A stretch of 64,000 bases of DNA from Defluviicoccus sp. (GTDB taxonomy: Bacteria > Pseudomonadota > Alphaproteobacteria > MPNO01). Made by a program: the position numbers and the translations under genes. The notes below the pieces were generated by a model. It saw only the letters and a list, made by a program, of their open reading frames with translations. It was not told where the DNA came from and ran no database searches. The stretch covers positions 1 to 64,000 of the forward strand of contig JAJEHI010000162.1 in the NCBI GenBank assembly GCA_022823775.1. Reading direction: 5' to 3'. Of this stretch, positions 1-8,139 are shown piece after piece (positions within the stretch are counted from its first letter, which is position 1; each line of letters opens with the position of its first letter).

Positions 1-485
1 GCGGTGCGGCCGCGGATGCGCGCTTTCGTCCCCTCCGGCAGGCGGTCATAGGCGGTGTACATGTTGGCGAACAGCGTGTTGCCGCCGGTCGACGGTATCT
101 CGATGGCGTAGAGCATCGTCGCCTGGTGCGGATTCTCGTCGTAGCACATGTCGGAGTGGAACCACATCTCGCCGTCATGGGCGAGGCCGAGCGGCTTTCC
201 GCCGCGCCGGATGTTGGAGACCATCATGATGCCGGGTTCGAGGGGCTCGCCGTCGAGGCCGCGCTGCGGGCGCGGCGAGAACACCCCGCCGGGCTGGCCG
301 AACAGCCGGGTGAAGGCGAGCTGCGCGTGCTGGTCGATGTCCTGCCCGCGGAACACCAGAACGAGGTAGTCGAGCCAGGCCCTGCGCAGCAGCGCCGCAA
401 CGTCGCCGTCGATCGGCCGGCTCAGATCGACGCCCGCGACCTCGGCGCCGAGGGCGTCGCTGGCGGGCAGGATCTCGATGCTCAT
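1..485 (-). CDS. TauD/TfdA-family Fe(II)/2-oxoglutarate dioxygenase (C-terminal part cut by window edge)
   Basis: The first ~161 residues of a non-haem iron, 2-oxoglutarate-dependent dioxygenase are present; the rest lies beyond the left edge. The N-terminal half is typical of the TauD/TfdA family, with a GAEVAGVDLSRP segment near residue 13 and the FHSD motif, whose His and Asp are two of the three iron ligands. It is followed by a stretch on the ATMLYAIEIP / GGNTLFANM pattern seen in this family. The distal His and the Arg that bind 2-oxoglutarate are not in the window. The ATG at 485 has AGAGGA about eight bases upstream. The family hydroxylates taurine, 2,4-D, alkyl sulfates and similar anions; the substrate here cannot be read. 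It is divergent from the TRAP transporter, which may import its substrate (inference). Confidence 0.85.
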   Translation of the reverse strand, partial: MSIEILPASDALGAEVAGVDLSRPIDGDVAALLRRAWLDYLVLVFRGQDIDQHAQLAFTRLFGQPGGVFSPRPQRGLDGEPLEPGIMMVSNIRRGGKPLGLAHDGEMWFHSDMCYDENPHQATMLYAIEIPSTGGNTLFANMYTAYDRLPEGTKARIRGRT

Positions 486-783
486 CGGCTGTTTCCTCTG
501 CACAATTCCGCGCCTCGATCCGGTTCGCGCATCAGGTCGCGGCCACGGACCCTCATTGAAATCCCGTAAGCGGCGATTATGGCGAGGCCCGGATTCGGGC
601 GCAATCGGACGGTCTTTAGGTATTGACGGCGCGGACGCCCCCGGCCAGCATGGCGGCGAAAAAAAACACAGAAATCCGAGGGAGTCTCAAGCTGCAACGG
701 CACCGGCGGAAAACCGCCGGCAGGGCGGGTCGGGTCGGCAGGCCGGACCAGCGAACCGCGCCGACAACGATGGGAGTACGACA
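486..783. promoter_or_regulatory. Divergent intergenic region, TauD-type gene / TRAP operon
   Basis: This 298-base gap separates two divergent genes and must hold both promoters. No strong consensus promoter stands out; a TTGAAA near 555 has no good -10 at the right distance. An open frame runs through the gap in phase with the downstream dctP-like gene, but its codons encode low-complexity sequence. The signal peptide start at 784, with GGGAG seven bases before it, marks the true gene start. Confidence 0.4.
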
Positions 784-1809
784 ATGAAGTCACACAATAT
801 CCTGCTCGCCTCCGCGGTAGCGGCGGCATTGACCGCGACCACCGCGACGGCGAAGGAAGAGCTCGGCGCTGTGACCGCGCTCCAGCGCAGCAACACGATC
901 GCCAAGGCTTTTATCGAGACGTACCTGAACGCGAGCAACGCGGCCAACGGCCCGATCAAGATCAAGTATATCGGCGGTCAGGAAGTCGTGCCCCCGCGCA
1001 AGGCGGCCAACGCGCTCAAGCGCGGTCAATTCGACATGCTGAGCTGCCCAACGGCGTACTACATCGGTACCGTCCCGGAGGGCTACGCGCTGCTCGCCGG
1101 CAACCAGGGGCCGCGCGCGCTGCGCGAGAACGGCGCCTGGGAAATCCTTCAGGAGGTGTACATGAAGAAGGCCGGCGCGCATCTGCTGGCCTGGGGCGAG
1201 AACATGACGTCCTACAACACCTATCTGATGGTCATGCCCAAGTTCCGCGCCGACGGAGTGCCGGACCTGACGGGCCTCAAGATGCGCGCGACCGGGACCT
1301 ACCGGCCGCTGTTCCGCGCGCTCGGCGCCTCGACGATCAACATCAAGTCGTCGGAGATATTCACCGCGATCCAGCGCGGCACGGTGGTCGGCTTCGGCTG
1401 GCCGGACGTCGCGGTGGTGGCGCTCGGGCTGCACAAGATCGTCAAGTACCGGGTCACCCCCAACTACTACCAGACCAACCAGGTGTTGACGGTCAACCCC
1501 AAGATCTGGGACTCGCTGACCAAGGAACAGAAGGCGTTTCTGGAGAAGCAGGCGCTGACCTACGAGACCGAGTCGGTCAAGTGGCTTGAGGAGCGGCGTG
1601 CGAAGGAAGAAAAGGAAATGCTGGCCGCAGGGGTCAAGGACATCGCGCTCCAGGGTGACGCGGCGGCGAGGTATCTCGACATCGCCCACCAGGAGATCTG
1701 GAAGCAGCTCAAGGAGCGGTCGGAGTACCACGACAAGCTCAAGCCGCTGATGTACATACCCGGCAAGCCCAACCGGCAGGTCGATATCGGGCGCGCTCTC
1801 CGGAAATAG
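784..1809 (+). CDS. TRAP-type transporter periplasmic solute-binding protein (DctP family), copy 1
   Basis: A 341-residue DctP-family binding protein that would capture a small organic acid in the periplasm and pass it to the QM membrane pair downstream. Residues 1-23 form a signal peptide ending in an A-T-A cleavage site. Arg168 in the LKMRATG motif matches the family arginine that pairs with the substrate carboxylate. The start is the ATG at 784, seven bases after GGGAG. It is clearly paralogous to the next gene, with identical DNA runs near 1180-1228 and 2396-2446 and matching C-termini. In the usual GTVDGF motif the Asp is replaced by Val202, and the following residues differ, so ligand choice or partner contact may have drifted. 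Family assignment is secure; the ligand is unknown. Confidence 0.9.
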   Translation: MKSHNILLASAVAAALTATTATAKEELGAVTALQRSNTIAKAFIETYLNASNAANGPIKIKYIGGQEVVPPRKAANALKRGQFDMLSCPTAYYIGTVPEGYALLAGNQGPRALRENGAWEILQEVYMKKAGAHLLAWGENMTSYNTYLMVMPKFRADGVPDLTGLKMRATGTYRPLFRALGASTINIKSSEIFTAIQRGTVVGFGWPDVAVVALGLHKIVKYRVTPNYYQTNQVLTVNPKIWDSLTKEQKAFLEKQALTYETESVKWLEERRAKEEKEMLAAGVKDIALQGDAAARYLDIAHQEIWKQLKERSEYHDKLKPLMYIPGKPNRQVDIGRALRK

Positions 1810-1989
1810 AAGATTGCCCGCAGGCTGCGTCGCCGGAATTCGGAGACCGCGAGGAAGGGACGCCGATCGTAGCCGGTCGACGGCCCGGCATTGCGCCGGT
1901 CGGCCATTGTCGGTATCGACTGCGCAGGGCGTTGGCGCGGACCGTCGCGCTTGCCTGTGTTGGATAAACCAAGACTGGGAATGAGGAAC

Positions 1990-3027
1990 ATGAAGACAGG
2001 ATTCGCACTCACCGCTCTCGCCGCGGTCACCGCCGTGGCGGCGGGCGCCGGCACGGCGGCAGCCATGACCGACAAGCTCAACGCGGTCACCTCGCTCGAC
2101 CAGAACAACGTGCTGGTAGTGAGCTTCAAGACCAACTACCTCAATCCGGCCAACGAAAAGTTCAAGGGCAAGATCGAGATCAAGTATCTCGGCGGGCAGG
2201 AGATCGTGCCGCCGCGCAAGGCCGTCACGGCGCTCAGGCGCGGCCAGTTCAACGTGCTGCACAGCCCGACCGCCTATTACATCGGCACCGTGCCCGAGGG
2301 CTACGCCATCCTCGCCGCCAACCAGGGTCCGAAGGCGCTGCGCGCGAACGGGGCATGGGAGATCCTGCAGGAGGTCTATCTCAAGAAGGCCGGGGCGCAT
2401 CTGCTGGCCTGGGGCGAGAACATGACGTCCTACAACACCTATCTCCTCAAGATGCCCAAGTTCGACAAGGACGGCGTGCCCGACCTGACGGGCTTGAAGA
2501 TGCGGGCGACGGGCACCTACCGTCCGCTGTTCCGGGCGCTCGGGGCGACGACCATCAACATCAAGTCCTCCGAGGTCTTCACCGCGCTGCAGCGCGGCAC
2601 GGTCGACGGTTTCGGGTTCACCGACATCTCGATCGTCCCGCTCGGCGTGCACAAGATCATCAAGTTCCGGATCCAGCCCAACTACTACCAGACCAACACC
2701 GTGGTGACGGTCCACGCCGATACCTGGAACAAGCTCGCGCGCGAGAAGAAGGACGCGATGACCGAGCTCGCGAAGGAGTACGAGACCACCTCGGTGCACT
2801 GGATCGAGAAGCAGCGCAAGGCCGAGGACAAGCAGGTCATGGCGGCTGGCGTCAAGGACATCGTGCTTGAGGGCAAGGCGGCGGCGCGCTACCTCGACAT
2901 CGCGCACCAGGAAGTCTGGAAGCAGCTCAAGGAGCGGTCCGAGTATCACGACAAGCTCAAGCCCCTGATGTACATCCCGGGCAAGCCCAACCGCCAGGCC
3001 GATCTCGGCCGCGCGCTCCGGCAATAG
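1990..3027 (+). CDS. TRAP-type transporter periplasmic solute-binding protein (DctP family), copy 2
   Basis: A second DctP-family protein (345 residues), a tandem paralogue of the gene before it. The signal peptide spans about the first 26 residues, with a hydrophobic core rich in Ala and Val. Arg172 in LKMRATG and Asp206 in the GTVDGF motif are both present, so this copy keeps the family consensus that copy 1 has lost. The start could be the ATG at 1981 or at 1990; 1990 gives the better signal peptide and has GGGA nine bases upstream. It lies 31 bases before the DctQ-like gene and is probably co-transcribed with it. Its position next to the membrane genes makes it the likely default binding protein of this transporter (inference). 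Confidence 0.9.
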   Translation: MKTGFALTALAAVTAVAAGAGTAAAMTDKLNAVTSLDQNNVLVVSFKTNYLNPANEKFKGKIEIKYLGGQEIVPPRKAVTALRRGQFNVLHSPTAYYIGTVPEGYAILAANQGPKALRANGAWEILQEVYLKKAGAHLLAWGENMTSYNTYLLKMPKFDKDGVPDLTGLKMRATGTYRPLFRALGATTINIKSSEVFTALQRGTVDGFGFTDISIVPLGVHKIIKFRIQPNYYQTNTVVTVHADTWNKLAREKKDAMTELAKEYETTSVHWIEKQRKAEDKQVMAAGVKDIVLEGKAAARYLDIAHQEVWKQLKERSEYHDKLKPLMYIPGKPNRQADLGRALRQ

Positions 3028-3058
3028 GGGAGTCACGGCGGCGGGGACGGGAGCGACC

Positions 3059-3580
3059 GTGTCGCTCGAAGCGTTCGATCAAAGGCTCGGGGTAGTCGTC
3101 CGCGCCCTGGTGTGGATTGCCTGCGCGCTGATCCCGTGCATCTTCACGATGATCGTGATCGACGTGTCGATCAGGACCATCGGCTTCACCCCGCCGCTCT
3201 TCACCTCTTCGGTGGTGGAGTACGCGCTGCTCTATGTGGCGATGTGCTCCGCCCCGTGGCTGGTGCGGGAGAAAGGGCATGTGGCGATCGAGGCGCTGGT
3301 CACCTTTCTGCCCCCGGTCGTCCGCGAGCCTTTGGCCAAGGCGGTCTATTTCGTCTGCGCCGTGCTCGGGTTCTATTTCGCCTGGCTCTCGATCGAACTG
3401 TTCATCGAGGCCATCCAGACCGGCAATCTCGACGTGCGCGGCATCGACATGCCGTACTGGCTCCAGTTCCTGCCTATGCCGTTCGGTTACGGGTTGGTGG
3501 CGCTTGAGTTCACGATGTATCTGGCGGGGCTGCGCCACTACTACACCTACGACCTCGGCGAGGTGAAGGACAGCGTCTGA
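3059..3580 (+). CDS. TRAP transporter small permease subunit (DctQ family)
   Basis: A 173-residue inner-membrane protein with about four hydrophobic segments, the normal size and layout of DctQ small subunits, which pair with the large permease DctM. The start is GTG at 3059 with a GGGAG-type ribosome site upstream. It follows the second binding protein by 31 bases and precedes DctM by three bases, so the order P-P-Q-M is one transcription unit. A conserved-looking segment around YVAMCSAPWLVREKGHV matches the DctQ pattern of Trp/Arg-Lys-x-H following the second membrane segment. Confidence 0.88.
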   Translation: MSLEAFDQRLGVVVRALVWIACALIPCIFTMIVIDVSIRTIGFTPPLFTSSVVEYALLYVAMCSAPWLVREKGHVAIEALVTFLPPVVREPLAKAVYFVCAVLGFYFAWLSIELFIEAIQTGNLDVRGIDMPYWLQFLPMPFGYGLVALEFTMYLAGLRHYYTYDLGEVKDSV

Positions 3581-3583
3581 GTC

Positions 3584-4891
3584 ATGGAATGGTATGAGGC
3601 CGGAGCGGTTCTTCTCGGCTGCGTCGTCGCAGGGATGGCGCTCGGCTTTCCGGTCGCGTTCACCTTTCTGATCGCCAACGTGATCGGCATGTTCGTGTTC
3701 GCGAACGGCTGGTCGAACCTGATCCAGATCGCCGACAACGCGCCTCAGCTGATCACCACCTTCACGCTTTCGCCTATCCCGATGTTCATCCTGATGGGCG
3801 CGCTGTTCTTTCATACCGGGCTGGCGATCCGGGTGTTCGACGCGCTTGACAAGCTGCTCGGGCGGATTCCGGGCCGGCTCTGCTTCCTGACTGTCATCGG
3901 CGGGTCGTTGTTCTCGACGCTGACCGGCTCGACCATGGCGAACACCGCCATGCTGGGTTCGCTGCTGGTCCCCGAGATGACGCGGCGCGGCTACAACAAG
4001 CGCATGTCGATGGGGCCGATCCTGGGCACCGGCGGGCTTGCGATGATCATTCCGCCGTCCTCGCTCGGCGTGCTGCTGGCCTCGATCGCGGGCGTCGACG
4101 TGGGCGCGCTCCTGATCGCGGGACTCCTGCCGGGCTTCCTGCTCGCGGCGCTCTACGCCGCGATGATCCTGCTCCAGCTCAAGATCAATCCCGACGCCGC
4201 GCCGAGCTACGACATCGAGCCCACCAGCTGGAAGGAAAAGATCTACCAGGTCGTGGTCAACATCCTGCCGATGGGGCTGGTCGTCTTCATGGTGATCGGC
4301 TTCATCGTGCTGGGCTGGGCGACCCCGTCCGAATCGGCGTCGTTCGGCGTGGTCGGCGTGTGCATCCTCGCCGTCGCCTTCCGCGCCTTTACCTGGGATG
4401 CGTTCAAGACCTCGCTGGTCGGCGCCATCCGGGTGGTCGGGATGGTGTTCTTCATCCTGATGAACTCGACCGTGTTCAGCCAGCTCTTGTCCATGTCGGG
4501 CGCCGGGCGCGGGCTCACCGAGTGGGCGACCGGGTTCGAGGTCGCGCCGCTGGTCATCCTGTCGGCGATGTTCCTGGTCCTGATCCTGCTCGGCATGTTC
4601 ATGGATCAGGTGTCGATGATGCTGATCACCGTGCCGATCTTCTATCCGATCGCGCAGACGCTCGGCTACGACCTGATCTGGTTCTCGCTGATCGTGCTGA
4701 TGTCGCTCGAGATGAGCGCGACCACGCCTCCCTTCGGGCTGTTGCTCTACATCATGATGGGAATGGTCCGCGGGACGACTCTCTTCGAGGTCGCGTCCTA
4801 TGCGATTCCGTTCCTGTTCTGCGATCTCATCCTGATCATCATCCTGATCATCGCGCCGGGCATCGCCCTCTATTTGCCCAGCCTGATGTGA
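3584..4891 (+). CDS. TRAP transporter large permease subunit (DctM family)
   Basis: A 435-residue polytopic membrane protein of the DctM family, the sodium-coupled transport channel of TRAP systems. Its length is the family norm. Typical elements are visible: the early PIPMFILMGALFFHTG stretch, the GGSLFSTLTGSTMANTAMLG segment near residue 105, the IIPPSS motif, and a C-terminal TTPPFGLLLYIM segment. The ATG at 3584 follows DctQ by three bases. It completes one intact QM pair served by two upstream binding proteins. The substrate is unknown, but the deacetylase and hydrolase that follow suggest an N-containing or aromatic acid (inference). Confidence 0.92.
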   Translation: MEWYEAGAVLLGCVVAGMALGFPVAFTFLIANVIGMFVFANGWSNLIQIADNAPQLITTFTLSPIPMFILMGALFFHTGLAIRVFDALDKLLGRIPGRLCFLTVIGGSLFSTLTGSTMANTAMLGSLLVPEMTRRGYNKRMSMGPILGTGGLAMIIPPSSLGVLLASIAGVDVGALLIAGLLPGFLLAALYAAMILLQLKINPDAAPSYDIEPTSWKEKIYQVVVNILPMGLVVFMVIGFIVLGWATPSESASFGVVGVCILAVAFRAFTWDAFKTSLVGAIRVVGMVFFILMNSTVFSQLLSMSGAGRGLTEWATGFEVAPLVILSAMFLVLILLGMFMDQVSMMLITVPIFYPIAQTLGYDLIWFSLIVLMSLEMSATTPPFGLLLYIMMGMVRGTTLFEVASYAIPFLFCDLILIIILIIAPGIALYLPSLM

Positions 4892-4940
4892 GACCGACCG
4901 GCACGGGCGAAGCGCGCCCGGATTCAGGGGAGGAAGGATC

Positions 4941-5810
4941 GTGGACCCACGCGAGCGCATCGAATACAGCGCCATCGTCGACCGGCCGCCGCTGAGTCTG
5001 CCCGGCGGCGCGCGGATCGTCGTCTGGCCGGTCTACAACATCGAAAACTGGGACACCGACAAGCCGATGCCGAGGACGGTGCTGACACCGCCCCGCGAGA
5101 CGCTGTTCGTCCCCGACGTGCCCAACTGGAGCTGGCAGGAATACGGCATGCGGGTCGGGTTCTGGCGGATCAAGGACGCCTTCGACCGGCTCGGCATCAA
5201 ACCCACCTTCTCGCTCAACGCGTCGGTCTGCGACGTTTATCCGAGGGTCGCCCAGGCCGCGCTCGACGCGGGCTGGGAGTTCCTGCCGCACACCTACCAC
5301 CAGGGCCCGATGCACCTCTTGGAGGACGAGCGGGCGACGATCGATCGGACCGTCGAGCGGATCGAAGAGTTCACGGGAACCAGGCCGCGCGGCTGGATCG
5401 GCCCCGGCCTCACCCAGACCTACGAGACCTCCGACCTGCTCAAGGAGGCGGGGCTGGACTATGTCGCCGATTTCGTCTGGGACGACGAACCCACACTGGT
5501 GAAAACCCGCGCCGGCGATCTGGTCAACGTGCCGTATTCGGTCGAACTCAACGACATCGCCATGATGATCCTGCAGAATCACCGCGGCGCCGAGCTCTAC
5601 GACCGCACCATGGATCAGTTCGACCGGCTCTACGAGGAGAGCGCCGAGCGGGCCAAGTTCATGGGATTCGGCATCCACCCCTATATCAGCGGGGTGCCGC
5701 ACCGCATCAAGCATCTGGAGGCGATGCTCGCACAGATGGCGGCGCGGCCGGGCGTCGTCTTCTGGTCGGGCGCCGAGATCGCCGACTGGTACAGGTCGAC
5801 GCTAGATTAG
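4941..5810 (+). CDS. Polysaccharide deacetylase-family hydrolase (allantoinase/PuuE-like)
   Basis: A 289-residue NodB-fold hydrolase. No signal peptide is seen, so it is likely cytoplasmic, as in the PuuE-like branch that acts on small amides rather than on polysaccharide. The start of the fold (RIVVWPVYNIENW) and the motif HTYHQ near residue 119 are typical; the two His in HTYH are likely metal ligands. The C-terminal segment with FGIHPYISG also fits the family. GTG at 4941 has GGGGAGGAAGG just upstream. It lies 49 bases after DctM, in the same direction, so it probably acts on what the transporter brings in. Its 3' end overlaps the convergent next gene by nine bases. The exact substrate is not determinable. 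Confidence 0.82.
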   Translation: MDPRERIEYSAIVDRPPLSLPGGARIVVWPVYNIENWDTDKPMPRTVLTPPRETLFVPDVPNWSWQEYGMRVGFWRIKDAFDRLGIKPTFSLNASVCDVYPRVAQAALDAGWEFLPHTYHQGPMHLLEDERATIDRTVERIEEFTGTRPRGWIGPGLTQTYETSDLLKEAGLDYVADFVWDDEPTLVKTRAGDLVNVPYSVELNDIAMMILQNHRGAELYDRTMDQFDRLYEESAERAKFMGFGIHPYISGVPHRIKHLEAMLAQMAARPGVVFWSGAEIADWYRSTLD

Positions 5811-6803
5811 GCCGAGCAGCCGCTTCGCGTTGCCCGACAGAATTTTCCCGCGGGCCGCTTCGTCGATGCCGTCGTGCCCGGTCACGACCTCGACCGGGCG
5901 TTCGTATCCCATGTCGAAGCAGTAGTCGCTTCCGAGCATCACCCGGTCGGCGCCTACCAGGTCGATGAGGTAGGCGAGCGCCTTGTCAGAGTGGCTGACG
6001 GTGTCGTAATGGAAGCGCCTTATGTACTCCATCGGCCCCTTGCCGCGCTCGCGATGCGCCATTTCCGGACGCACGTTGTGGCCGTGCTGGAGCCGGCCTA
6101 CGACGTAGGGAAAGACCCCGCCGGCATGGGGCAGGCAGATGTCGAGATTCGGGAACCTGTCGAGCACGCCCGAGAAGATCAGGTGCGCCGCCGCGATGCC
6201 GGATTCCATCGGGTTGCCGAGGAGGTTGGTCAGGTAGTAGCGCGCGAGCCGCTGCGGATCGACCACGTGAACCGGGTGGAGAAACAGCGGAAGGCCCAGC
6301 CCGTCGATGGCTTCGAAGATCGGCAGGTACGCCTCGTCTCCGAGTTCTCCTCCGCGCACGCGGGTCATCGAATAGACCCCCCGGATTCCGGGAAGCCCGG
6401 CCGCGCGCTCCAATTCTTTCACGGCGAGCCCGGGCTCGTGCCAGGGAAGCATCGCCAGTCCCGCAAGCCGGTCGGGATATTTCTCGTGCGCCGCCACGCA
6501 GCCGTCGTTGAACGCCGCCGCCAGCGCGAGCGCGTCCTCGCCGTCGGCGAAATCGACCATCGGAGCGGTCAGCGAGAGCGCGTGGACCTCGACGCCCGTC
6601 TCGTCCATCTCGGCGACACGCAGTTCGACATCCGTGAACTTGAAGGGCAGGGGGCCCATCGAGACCGGCCCGCCCGTAACGGTGAACCCGTCTTCGCCGG
6701 AACTCACGCCGCCGCCGTATCGATGGCCGTTCCGCTCCAGCGTCTTGAGGTATTCGGTCGGATAGAAATGGGCATGGATGTCGATGGGCGAGTGGGCGTG
6801 CAA
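5802..6803 (-). CDS. Amidohydrolase-family metal-dependent hydrolase/decarboxylase (ACMSD-like)
   Basis: A 333-residue TIM-barrel amidohydrolase of the group containing aminocarboxymuconate-semialdehyde decarboxylase and gamma-resorcylate decarboxylase. The metal-binding HxH is in the IDIHAHFYP segment near the N-terminus; later ligands are in LFLHPVH, LPHAGG and the Asp in MLGSDYCFD. The frame stays open upstream, but that part runs into a palindromic repeat. A TTG at 6803 with a perfect AAGGAG eight bases before it (6812-6817) is the most credible start; an ATG at 6854 is the alternative. The gene is convergent with the deacetylase and divergent from the LigB-type dioxygenase. Related enzymes work on ring-cleavage products, so a role in the same aromatic pathway is plausible. 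Confidence 0.85.
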   Translation of the reverse strand: MHAHSPIDIHAHFYPTEYLKTLERNGHRYGGGVSSGEDGFTVTGGPVSMGPLPFKFTDVELRVAEMDETGVEVHALSLTAPMVDFADGEDALALAAAFNDGCVAAHEKYPDRLAGLAMLPWHEPGLAVKELERAAGLPGIRGVYSMTRVRGGELGDEAYLPIFEAIDGLGLPLFLHPVHVVDPQRLARYYLTNLLGNPMESGIAAAHLIFSGVLDRFPNLDICLPHAGGVFPYVVGRLQHGHNVRPEMAHRERGKGPMEYIRRFHYDTVSHSDKALAYLIDLVGADRVMLGSDYCFDMGYERPVEVVTGHDGIDEAARGKILSGNAKRLLGLI

Positions 6804-6888
6804 CGCGGGTTCTCCTTCTCGTCGGGGCGCCGGGACCGGTAGCGGCGGCACCATAGAGGGGTTTTCCGGCTTCGTCGAAGCGCCGCTT

Positions 6889-6986
6889 TCCCCCGACCCC
6901 TGCCGCAAGCGGGAGGGGAGAAGATGAGTCGGAGTCGGCGAACGAGTCCCCCTCTCCCCCACGGGGAGAGGGCCGGGGTGAGGGGA
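6889..6986. repeat. Palindromic intergenic repeat, copy A
   Basis: This ~98-base element consists of two GC-rich arms. The first carries the hairpin CCGCAAGCGG inside a cccct...aggggag context. The second carries cctctcccccacggggagagg followed by gccggggtgagggg. The same two arms with a similar middle segment recur in the opposite orientation at 21904-22008. The form is that of a REP/BIME-type dispersed element. It sits between divergent genes upstream of the LigB-type dioxygenase. Confidence 0.8.
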
Positions 6987-7074
6987 TGCAGTCAGGCGGC
7001 AGATGGCGGCAATCGTGCCCGGTCGAAAAATGCGCTAAACTCCGCCCCGCAGCGAGTGCCCGGGAGGCGAAGCC

Positions 7075-8139
7075 ATGACGTCGCACGTGCTGGGCGGTGC
7101 GTTCGTTCCCCATGCGCCCCAATTTTTCACCATGCCCGAGACCGAGGACCCGGCCACCGTGGAACGGGTGCGCGAGGTCGCGGGCCGGATAGGCGAGGCG
7201 CTCGCCGCGCTCGAACCCGACATCTGGATCGTTATCGCCAACGACCACGTCAACCAGTTCTTCCTGCACTGCACGCCCGCGTTCGCGCTCCATACCGGCG
7301 CCGAGGTCAAGGGCTCGTTCGCCGGGCGCGACTTCCGCTACGAGGTGGCGAGCGGGACCGCGCACGGGCTCATCCGCCACCTCCAGGCGGAGGGGTTCGA
7401 TCCGGCCTTCACGTCGACCGCGGAAATCGACTACGCCTTCGGGATCCCGCTTTCCCATCTCGGGGTCGACGCGCCGATCGTTCCCATCTACGCCAACGCC
7501 TACGTTCCGCCGCAGCCCTCGATGGAGCGCTGCTATGGCTTCGGGCAGGCGCTGGCGCGCGCGCTCGCCGCTATCGATGTCCGCGCGGTCGTCATAGCCA
7601 GCGGCGGCATGTCGCATTTTCCCGGGACTGAGCGCTATTCCGATCCCGATCTCGACTTCGACAAGGCCCTGCTGGAGCCCCTGAGCCGGGGCCGGCTGCG
7701 GACGCTGCTTTCGCTCGACGAAAAGCAGCTGGACGATACGGGCAACGTCGAGCTCAGATGCTGGGCCATCGGCGCCGGCGCGCTGGGGGAAAGGGTCCCC
7801 GACGTGGTCCAGCTGGATCCGAGCTGGCACCACATTTACGGCTCTCTCGGGTGGTTCGCGCCGCAATCGGCGTCCGCCCACACGCCGCATTATCCGCCGG
7901 TCCATGCAGAGCGGGTCGAGCTCACGCGCATTTTGCACCTGCTGTCCAACAGCGCCTCCGAGCGCGCGCGCTATGTCGGCGATCCCGACGGCTACGCGTC
8001 GGAAGCCGGGCTTGGCGCCGAGGAAACCGAGGCGCTTGCCAGCCTCGACATGGACCGGATGCGCTCGCTCGGTGTCCACCCGATGGTCCCCTTCCTTACC
8101 AGGCTGCAAATCGACCACGAACGGCCCAAGACCGCCTGA
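7075..8139 (+). CDS. Class III extradiol ring-cleavage dioxygenase, LigB domain fused to a LigA-like domain
   Basis: A 354-residue protein. Residues 1 to about 275 match the LigB catalytic fold of protocatechuate 4,5-dioxygenase-type enzymes: FVPHAPQFF with a likely iron-ligand His, then NDHVNQFF, and the SGGMSHFPG segment. Residues from about 283 to the end resemble the small helical LigA subunit (ELTRILHLLSNSASERARY ... LGVHPM). A B-then-A fusion in one chain is known in gallate dioxygenases, so cleavage of a catechol-carboxylate such as gallate is a reasonable guess. The ATG at 7075 follows a GGGAGGCGAAGCC site. Its stop codon shares one base with the start of hpnB, giving tight coupling to an unrelated pathway. 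Confidence 0.82.
   Translation: MTSHVLGGAFVPHAPQFFTMPETEDPATVERVREVAGRIGEALAALEPDIWIVIANDHVNQFFLHCTPAFALHTGAEVKGSFAGRDFRYEVASGTAHGLIRHLQAEGFDPAFTSTAEIDYAFGIPLSHLGVDAPIVPIYANAYVPPQPSMERCYGFGQALARALAAIDVRAVVIASGGMSHFPGTERYSDPDLDFDKALLEPLSRGRLRTLLSLDEKQLDDTGNVELRCWAIGAGALGERVPDVVQLDPSWHHIYGSLGWFAPQSASAHTPHYPPVHAERVELTRILHLLSNSASERARYVGDPDGYASEAGLGAEETEALASLDMDRMRSLGVHPMVPFLTRLQIDHERPKTA

Noticed and set aside
784-1809. dctP-like copy 1 as a pseudogene
   Set aside because: It is full length with an intact signal peptide, ribosome site and arginine motif; one altered motif residue does not show loss of function.
790-3036. A long open frame on the minus strand across both dctP-like genes
   Set aside because: Its translation is Arg/Asp/Leu-rich, low-complexity and without motifs, a known artefact opposite GC-rich genes. 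The plus-strand frames have signal peptides and family motifs.
2957-4975. A 672-codon minus-strand frame opposite DctQ and DctM
   Set aside because: Extremely charged, repetitive His/Asp/Arg composition, exactly what the reverse strand of hydrophobic membrane-protein codons gives.
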